In this document: positions 59,114 to 64,000 of the stretch, one piece after another | Position numbering within the stretch: position 1 is the stretch's first letter | Layout: each line of letters begins with the position of its first letter | Assembly: GCF_033547095.1 (NCBI RefSeq) | Contig: NZ_CP137852.1 | Coordinates: forward strand, 496,001-560,000 | Reading direction: 5' to 3' | Length of the DNA: 64,000 bases | Source: Sediminicoccus rosea | GTDB lineage: Bacteria > Pseudomonadota > Alphaproteobacteria > Acetobacterales > Acetobacteraceae | Program-made: the position numbers and the translations under genes | The notes under the pieces: model-generated | What the model was told of the DNA's origin: nothing | The model's input: only the letters and a program-made list of their open reading frames with translations | Databases searched by the model: none

Positions 59114-61333
59114 GTGTCCGCACCATCCTCCCCAGGGGCTGCCCCTCCCCCCGAATACCTCGCCCGGCTGAACCCGGAGCAGCGCGCCGCCGTGGAAACG
59201 CTGGATGGTCCGCTGCTCGTGCTGGCCGGTGCCGGCACCGGCAAGACGCGCGTGCTCACCACGCGATTCGCGCATCTGCTGATGACCGGCCGCGCCCAGC
59301 CGCACCAGGTGCTGGCCGTGACCTTCACCAACAAGGCGGCGCGCGAGATGCGCGAGCGGCTGGGCGCCATCCTGAACCGGCCGGTCGAGGGGCTCTGGCT
59401 CGGCACCTTCCACGCGCTCGCCGCGCGCATGCTGCGCCGGCATGCGGAGCTGGTGGGCCTCACCTCCAGCTTCACCATCCTCGACACGGATGACCAGACG
59501 CGCCTGCTCAAGCAGGTGATGGAAGCGGAAGGCGTGGACCTGAAGCGCTGGCCGCCCAATGGGCTGATGGGGATCATCCAGCGCTGGAAGGATCGCGGCC
59601 TCACGCCCGACCGCATCCCGGCGGCCGAGACCTCCGACTACGCGAACAACCGGGCGGAGAAGCTCTACGCCGCCTACCAGGCGCGGCTCATCGCGCTGAA
59701 CGCCTGCGATTTCGGCGACCTGCTGCTGCACATCACGGAGATCCTGCGCACCAACACCGAGGTGCTGGCGAGCTACCACCGCCTGTTCCGCTACATCCTG
59801 GTGGATGAGTACCAGGACACGAACCTCGTCCAGTATCTCTGGCTCAGGCTGCTCGCGCAGGGGCACAAGAACATCTGCTGCGTGGGCGATGATGACCAGT
59901 CCATCTATTCCTGGCGCGGCGCCGAGATCGAGAACATCCTGCGCTTCGAGCGCGATTTCCCGGGGGCGCAGGTGGTGCGCCTCGAAAGCAACTACCGCTC
60001 CACGCGCCCCATCCTTGCCGCCGCCGCCGGGCTGATCGCGCGCAATGAGGGCCGCCTGGGCAAGACCTTGCGCCCGGGCCGCGCCGATGCCTCGGGCGAG
60101 CGCGTGCGCGTCGTCTCGCTCTGGGACAGCGAGGAGGAGGCGCGCATGGTAGGTGCGCGCATCGAGGAGGCGCGGCGGGATGGTGTCAGCCTCGGCGAGA
60201 TCGCCATCCTGGTGCGCGCCGGCTTCCAGACCCGCGCCTTCGAGGAGCGGCTGATCACGCTCGCCATTCCCTATCGCGTCTTCGGCGGCGCCAAGTTCTA
60301 TGAGCGGGCCGAGATCCGCGACGCCATCGCCTATTTCCGCGCGATGTCGCAGCCGGCCGATGACCTGGCTTTCGAGCGCATCGTGAACACGCCCAAGCGC
60401 GGCCTGGGCGACACCGCCATGGCCGCGATGCACAAGCTGGCGCGCGAGCAGCAGATGCCGCTGCGCGTGGCGGCCGAGCGCCTCTGCCAGACCGACGCGC
60501 TGCGCCCGCGCCCGCGTGCGGCGCTGCGCGAATTGCTGGAGAATCTCTCGCGCTGGAATGCCGGCCTCGAGAAGGAGGGGCACGTCGTCATCGCCGCCCA
60601 GGTGCTGGAGGAGAGCGGCTATATCGACATGTGGAAGGCCGACCGCAGCATCGAATCCGCCGGGCGCCTGGACAACCTGAAGGAGCTGGTGCGCGCGATG
60701 GGCGATTTCGCGACACTTGGCGCCTTCCTGGAGCACATCGCCCTCGTCATGGAGAATGACGACAATTCGGAGGGCGAGAAGGTCAGCCTGATGACGCTGC
60801 ACGCGGCCAAGGGGCTTGAGTTCGACATGGTCTTCCTGCCGGGCTGGGAGGAGGGGCTGTTTCCCTCGCAGCGCAGCCTGGACGAGGGCGGCGCCAAGTC
60901 GCTCGAGGAGGAGCGGCGCCTCGCCTATGTCGGCATCACGCGGGCGCGCAGGCATTGCGTGATCAGCCATGCGGCCAACCGGCGCATCTATGGCAACTGG
61001 GTCAGCTCCATCCCCTCGCGCTTCCTGGATGAGCTGCCCGAGGGCGAGGTGCTGCGCGAGGGCGGCGTCACGCAACAGCCCCGCATGCCCTCCAGCGTGT
61101 TCGCGGCCGGCCTGCCGCTGAGTTCGCAGCGCCGCCCGCGCGTGATCGAGGCCGGCGCCTGGGAGGTGGACCAGCGGCCGGAGCGCGAGAAGGCCTTCGC
61201 GCGCGGCACCCGCGTCTTCCACCAGAAATTCGGCTATGGCCGCGTGCTGGCCGTGGATGACGACAAGCTGGAGATCGAGTTCGAGAAGGCGGGCGTGAAG
61301 CGGGTGCTGGACCGCTTCGTGGAGCCCGCCTGA
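59114..61333 (+). CDS. uvrD: UvrD/PcrA-type superfamily I DNA helicase
   Basis: This 3'-5' ATP-dependent helicase acts in nucleotide-excision and mismatch repair. It has the Q motif LNPEQRAAVE, Walker A AGAGTGKTR, motif Ia TFTNKAAREM, motif II VDEYQDTN, motif III GDDDQSIYSWRGAE, motif V SLMTLHAAKGLEF and motif VI YVGITRARR. A Tudor-like C-terminus follows (FHQKFGYGRVLAVDDDKLE). The GTG start at 59114 gives 739 residues, a normal length. There is no ATG upstream in a suitable position. Confidence 0.95.
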   Translation: MSAPSSPGAAPPPEYLARLNPEQRAAVETLDGPLLVLAGAGTGKTRVLTTRFAHLLMTGRAQPHQVLAVTFTNKAAREMRERLGAILNRPVEGLWLGTFHALAARMLRRHAELVGLTSSFTILDTDDQTRLLKQVMEAEGVDLKRWPPNGLMGIIQRWKDRGLTPDRIPAAETSDYANNRAEKLYAAYQARLIALNACDFGDLLLHITEILRTNTEVLASYHRLFRYILVDEYQDTNLVQYLWLRLLAQGHKNICCVGDDDQSIYSWRGAEIENILRFERDFPGAQVVRLESNYRSTRPILAAAAGLIARNEGRLGKTLRPGRADASGERVRVVSLWDSEEEARMVGARIEEARRDGVSLGEIAILVRAGFQTRAFEERLITLAIPYRVFGGAKFYERAEIRDAIAYFRAMSQPADDLAFERIVNTPKRGLGDTAMAAMHKLAREQQMPLRVAAERLCQTDALRPRPRAALRELLENLSRWNAGLEKEGHVVIAAQVLEESGYIDMWKADRSIESAGRLDNLKELVRAMGDFATLGAFLEHIALVMENDDNSEGEKVSLMTLHAAKGLEFDMVFLPGWEEGLFPSQRSLDEGGAKSLEEERRLAYVGITRARRHCVISHAANRRIYGNWVSSIPSRFLDELPEGEVLREGGVTQQPRMPSSVFAAGLPLSSQRRPRVIEAGAWEVDQRPEREKAFARGTRVFHQKFGYGRVLAVDDDKLEIEFEKAGVKRVLDRFVEPA

Positions 61334-61342
61334 GGTTTGCTG

Positions 61343-61391
61343 CGCGAATGATCCACCGGTTCGGCGATGCCGCCCCGGCGGATCATGCGCG
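61343..61391. terminator. Long bidirectional hairpin between convergent genes
   Basis: 17-base arms (61343-61359 and 61375-61391) form 15 pairs with two isolated mismatches around a 15-base loop. It lies ten bases after the uvrD stop and five bases before the amidohydrolase stop. Its placement suits a shared terminator for both strands. Confidence 0.7.
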
Positions 61392-61396
61392 GGGCG

Positions 61397-63196
61397 TCAC
61401 CCGAACTTCTTTTGGCCCGCCACCCACGTCTCGCTCACCTTGATGGCGGCGATCTTGGTCGGGTCCACTGTCAGCGGGTTCTCCTCCAGGATGGTGAAGT
61501 CCGCCTCCTTGCCGCGCTCCACCGTGCCCAGGCGGTCGGCGAGGCCGAGCTGCCGCGCGGCATCCACCGTGACGGACTCCAGCGCGCGCCGCACGGTCAC
61601 GGCCTGGTCGGCGCCGATGACGGAATTGTCCACCTGGCAGATGCGCGTGACCGCCGTCTGCACGAGGCGCAGCGTGCCGAGCGGCGAGCAGGGGCTGTCG
61701 GTGTGCAGCGTGAAGCGCACGCCCTCCTTCGCGCAGGCGCCGGCCGGGTCGGTGAAGGCGGCGCGCGTGGGGCCGAAGATCTGGTCCCGGTAGGCGGCCC
61801 CATAGAGCGTGACATGGTTCATCAGGAAGCTCGGCTCGATGTTGAGCCGCTTCATCCGCACGATCTGGTCCTGCCGCAGCATGGTGGCGTGCTCGATGCG
61901 GTTGATGCCGAAGGCGGTGGAATTGCCGTAGGCGGCCTCGATCGCGTCGAGCGAGAAATCGATCGTCTTGTCGCCGTTGCAATGGATCAGCACCGGCATG
62001 CCGGCGGCCTTCACCGCGGCCACCATCTGCTTCATCTGGTCGGCGTTGAAGTTGGGCTGGCCCATGTCGGTCCCGCCCAGATAGGGCTGCGTCTGGCCGC
62101 CGGTACGCGTCTGGTTCGAGCCGTCGCCCACGATCTTCACGCCGTAGAGCATGAGCAGCGAATTGGGCAGCTGCGCCGCGCGCGGGCCGAGGCCGAGACT
62201 GCGATAGGGCGCGAAGCCCGCCATGTCCTCGTACATCAGGCTCGCGCTGAGGCGCAGCGGCGCCGTCGCCGCGATCTGGCTGAAGCCCTCGATCCATTCG
62301 GACTTCATCGTGCCCGGCTCGTGCAGCAGCGTGTTGCCGGTGGCGGCGGCGGCCTGCATGTAGCGGTTGATCGCCTGGGTCGCGAGCTGCGGCGTGATGC
62401 GCGGCAGGCCGACCGAGACCACCTTCAGCATCGCGCTCATCTCGAAGACGCGGCCGTCCAGCCTGCCGTCCGGCCCGCGCCCGAAATGGCCGCCGCCGGG
62501 CAGCGCGCCGATATCCTCCGGGATGTTCGCGGCGCGCAAGGCGGCGCTGTTCACCGCCGCGTCATGGCCGTTCGTGTACCAGACGAAGATCGGCCGCGTG
62601 GTCGAGATGCCGTCCAGCTCGGTGCGCGAGAGGTCGCCGCCCTGCAGCAGGTTGTCGAAGTTCGACACCATCACCCACTGGCCTTCCGGCGTATTGGCGA
62701 CGAGCTGGCGGAGATTGGCGAGCAGGTCCGCGCGGGTGCGGTTCTTCAGGTAGCCGATGTCGGTCAGCAGCTCGAGGTAGAGCGAGGAGAGGGCCGTGTG
62801 GTTGTGCGGGTCGATCAGGCCGGGCAGCAGCGTGCGGCCCTGCAGGTTCACGATCCGCGTGTCGCGCGTGGCGAGCGCCATGACATCGGCCGCCGCGCCG
62901 ACGGCGGTGATCCGCCCTCCGGTGACGGCGATGGCCTCGGCCATGGTGTCCCCGGCCATGGTGACGATGTTGCCGCCGCGGAAGATGGTCTCGGGGCCGG
63001 TGGGGGCGGGCGCATTGGCGGGCGTATTGGCCCAGGGCACGGTCTGCGCCTGGCCGGCCAGCGGGGCGGCGGCGGCCGATACCGCGACGGCCATGAAGCC
63101 GCGGCGGGTGGGCGGCTTGAACAATCCGGCGAGCCCGCCGGGCTGGCTGAAGAGCGAGGGATGGGCGATCAGCGGGCTGACGCAGGCGCGGCACAT
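61397..63196 (-). CDS. Tat-exported metal-dependent amidohydrolase (YtcJ-like)
   Basis: This 599-residue amidohydrolase-superfamily enzyme (Amidohydro_3 group) has metal ligands in LLPGLIDPHNH (about residue 125), VLIHCNGDKTIDF and INRIEHATML, and a catalytic Asp in TLHTDSPCSP. The C-terminus returns to the small beta domain (GTVERGKEADFTIL). A twin-arginine signal with a long n-region (TRRGFMAVAVSAAAAPLAG) indicates export of the folded enzyme to the periplasm. The substrate is unknown. It is transcribed toward uvrD. Confidence 0.88.
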   Translation of the reverse strand: MCRACVSPLIAHPSLFSQPGGLAGLFKPPTRRGFMAVAVSAAAAPLAGQAQTVPWANTPANAPAPTGPETIFRGGNIVTMAGDTMAEAIAVTGGRITAVGAAADVMALATRDTRIVNLQGRTLLPGLIDPHNHTALSSLYLELLTDIGYLKNRTRADLLANLRQLVANTPEGQWVMVSNFDNLLQGGDLSRTELDGISTTRPIFVWYTNGHDAAVNSAALRAANIPEDIGALPGGGHFGRGPDGRLDGRVFEMSAMLKVVSVGLPRITPQLATQAINRYMQAAAATGNTLLHEPGTMKSEWIEGFSQIAATAPLRLSASLMYEDMAGFAPYRSLGLGPRAAQLPNSLLMLYGVKIVGDGSNQTRTGGQTQPYLGGTDMGQPNFNADQMKQMVAAVKAAGMPVLIHCNGDKTIDFSLDAIEAAYGNSTAFGINRIEHATMLRQDQIVRMKRLNIEPSFLMNHVTLYGAAYRDQIFGPTRAAFTDPAGACAKEGVRFTLHTDSPCSPLGTLRLVQTAVTRICQVDNSVIGADQAVTVRRALESVTVDAARQLGLADRLGTVERGKEADFTILEENPLTVDPTKIAAIKVSETWVAGQKKFG

Positions 63197-63514
63197 GGCG
63201 TTGGCTTTCCTTCGGCCGGATTGGCGGAGATCTGGGCGCTCCGCTCGACCATCACGCTAGATGTCGTCGCATGCGCCGCGCAACACGCGCTTGCGGGCGG
63301 CGAGATGGGGCGTACATGACGAATCGTTCAGAAAATCCCCGCAAAAGCGCCAAGACCGCGTGAAACGGGAGGTCTTCCGCCGCGGAAAACATGGCCTGCG
63401 CGTCAGTCCCCGACAAAACTCCACAATTCGCGCGGCATGGGAAGGCGCGGTTTGGGTCTGGCCGCGAATGGGTGTAGCGAGGGCGCTTCTTTCTGCCCGC
63501 CGCCCGGAATCCCC
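63197..63514. other. 318-base intergenic region before prmA
   Basis: This is a divergent region between the amidohydrolase and prmA starts, and it should hold both promoters. It is less GC-rich around 63314-63345 (CAGAAAATCC and similar). A possible 85-codon frame (63261-63518) was rejected because of poor third-position bias and Arg-rich content. I found no clear -10/-35 pair or operator. Confidence 0.4.
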
Positions 63515-64000
63515 ATGAAGAAACAGCCCGCGCCGCTCGAAACCCTGGTGCTGGACCAGCTGCCCGATGAGGCGATGCCGGCCTATGAGGCCGCGCTGCT
63601 CTCGGTCAGCGCCACCGTCGCGCTGTTCCTGGACGAGGAGACGGGGAATTGGCGCATCGAGGCGGTGCGCGAGGCGCAGGCCGACGCGGACGCGCTGCAG
63701 GCGGCGCTCGCGCTGGCCGCCGGGCTGACGGGGCATGAGGCGCCGCTGACCCGCCACGCCACGGAATCCGAGGGCTGGCTGGCCCGCACGGTGGAAGCCT
63801 TCCCCGAGCAGGAGATCGGCCGCCGCTTCCTGATCCGCCCCACCCATGTGGCGCCGCGCCCGACCTATGGCCGCATCGCGCTGACGCTGGATGCGGGCCT
63901 CGCCTTCGGCTCGGGCGAGCATGCCTCCACGCAAGGCTGCCTGATGGCGCTGGAGCGGCTGCCGAAGCGCCTGCCGCGCGTGCTGGATGTGGGCACGGGC
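63515..64000 (+). CDS. prmA: Ribosomal protein L11 methyltransferase PrmA (3' end outside the window)
   Basis: PrmA trimethylates L11 with S-adenosylmethionine. The 162 codons present include the N-terminal substrate-recognition domain and the linker. The start of the methyltransferase fold is recognised by LDAGLAFGSGEHASTQGCL and by the first SAM-binding motif, VLDVGTG, at the window edge. The rest of the catalytic domain is cut off. ATG 63515 is the first start with conserved sequence after it. Confidence 0.93.
   Translation, partial: MKKQPAPLETLVLDQLPDEAMPAYEAALLSVSATVALFLDEETGNWRIEAVREAQADADALQAALALAAGLTGHEAPLTRHATESEGWLARTVEAFPEQEIGRRFLIRPTHVAPRPTYGRIALTLDAGLAFGSGEHASTQGCLMALERLPKRLPRVLDVGTG

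Noticed and set aside
58145-61222. 1025-codon antisense open frame over uvrD
   Set aside because: It overlaps all helicase motifs on the other strand and shows low-complexity composition typical of antisense frames in GC-rich DNA.
63261-63518. 85-codon frame ending in the prmA start (ATGA-like overlap)
   Set aside because: Third-position GC is far lower than in real genes here, the product is Arg-rich with no family, and no ribosome-binding site is seen.

Overview
The window is very GC-rich (about 70% by eye), with dense coding and strong G/C third-position bias. The gene set points to an aerobic alphaproteobacterium, most likely Acetobacteraceae (Roseomonas-like). Supporting features are a cbb3 oxidase locus behind a perfect FNR/FixK box, a TTAA-N7-TTAA CtrA-type site, a TctC-type solute-binding protein next to carboxylic-acid catabolism genes, and an htrA-response regulator-histidine kinase operon. 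There is no rRNA, phage, IS element or CRISPR array, so the lineage is an inference.

Layout. 0-10 kb is housekeeping: a UbiH-type hydroxylase, tRNA-Ala(CGC), YggT, folD, a DMT exporter, coaBC-dut, cytochrome b561, then a compact run of cysteine desulfurase, ferredoxin, tenA and mnmA. 10-14 kb holds a type I secretion ABC exporter and its HlyD adaptor behind a good sigma70-like promoter. 14-17 kb is an htrA/two-component operon. 17-29 kb is an accessory catabolic island: an enolase-superfamily dehydratase, CaiB/BaiF CoA-transferase, a crotonase, BKACE, TctC, ethanolamine ammonia-lyase (eutBC, no microcompartment genes), and a divergent run of split TPP decarboxylase subunits, D-2-hydroxyacid dehydrogenase and MmgE/PrpD. 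A cluster of four perfect hairpins sits inside that run. 29-34 kb carries mlaA-mlaC, metF with a structured leader, pdxA-pdxJ and a SafE-like membrane protein. 34-36 kb has a DUF4214-like protein with no signal peptide and a DUF2189 membrane protein.

36.7-44.7 kb is a complete ccoNOQPGHIS operon: the cbb3 oxidase subunits followed by the Fe-S protein CcoG, FixH, the copper ATPase CcoI and CcoS. 44.7-48.5 kb is a TetR-controlled DevBCA-like exporter with two identical operator copies upstream. 48.5-53 kb has a Nudix hydrolase, an Atm1-type ABC exporter, rpmB with a strong terminator, and a degenerate histidine-kinase-like protein behind the CtrA-type site. 53-58 kb contains two Tyr/Pro-repeat envelope proteins, a DUF188 protein, purB, a TerC protein, and small secreted or lipoproteins. 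58-64 kb holds a BASS-like transporter, a UvrD helicase, a Tat-exported amidohydrolase and the 5' part of prmA, cut by the window end.

The least explained items are the eutBC/TPP/hydroxyacid/PrpD locus, the kinase-like protein that has lost its phospho-acceptor His, the structured metF leader, the hairpin cluster at 26.3-26.45 kb, the twin Tyr/Pro-repeat genes, and a 29-codon ORF coupled to a lipoprotein gene.
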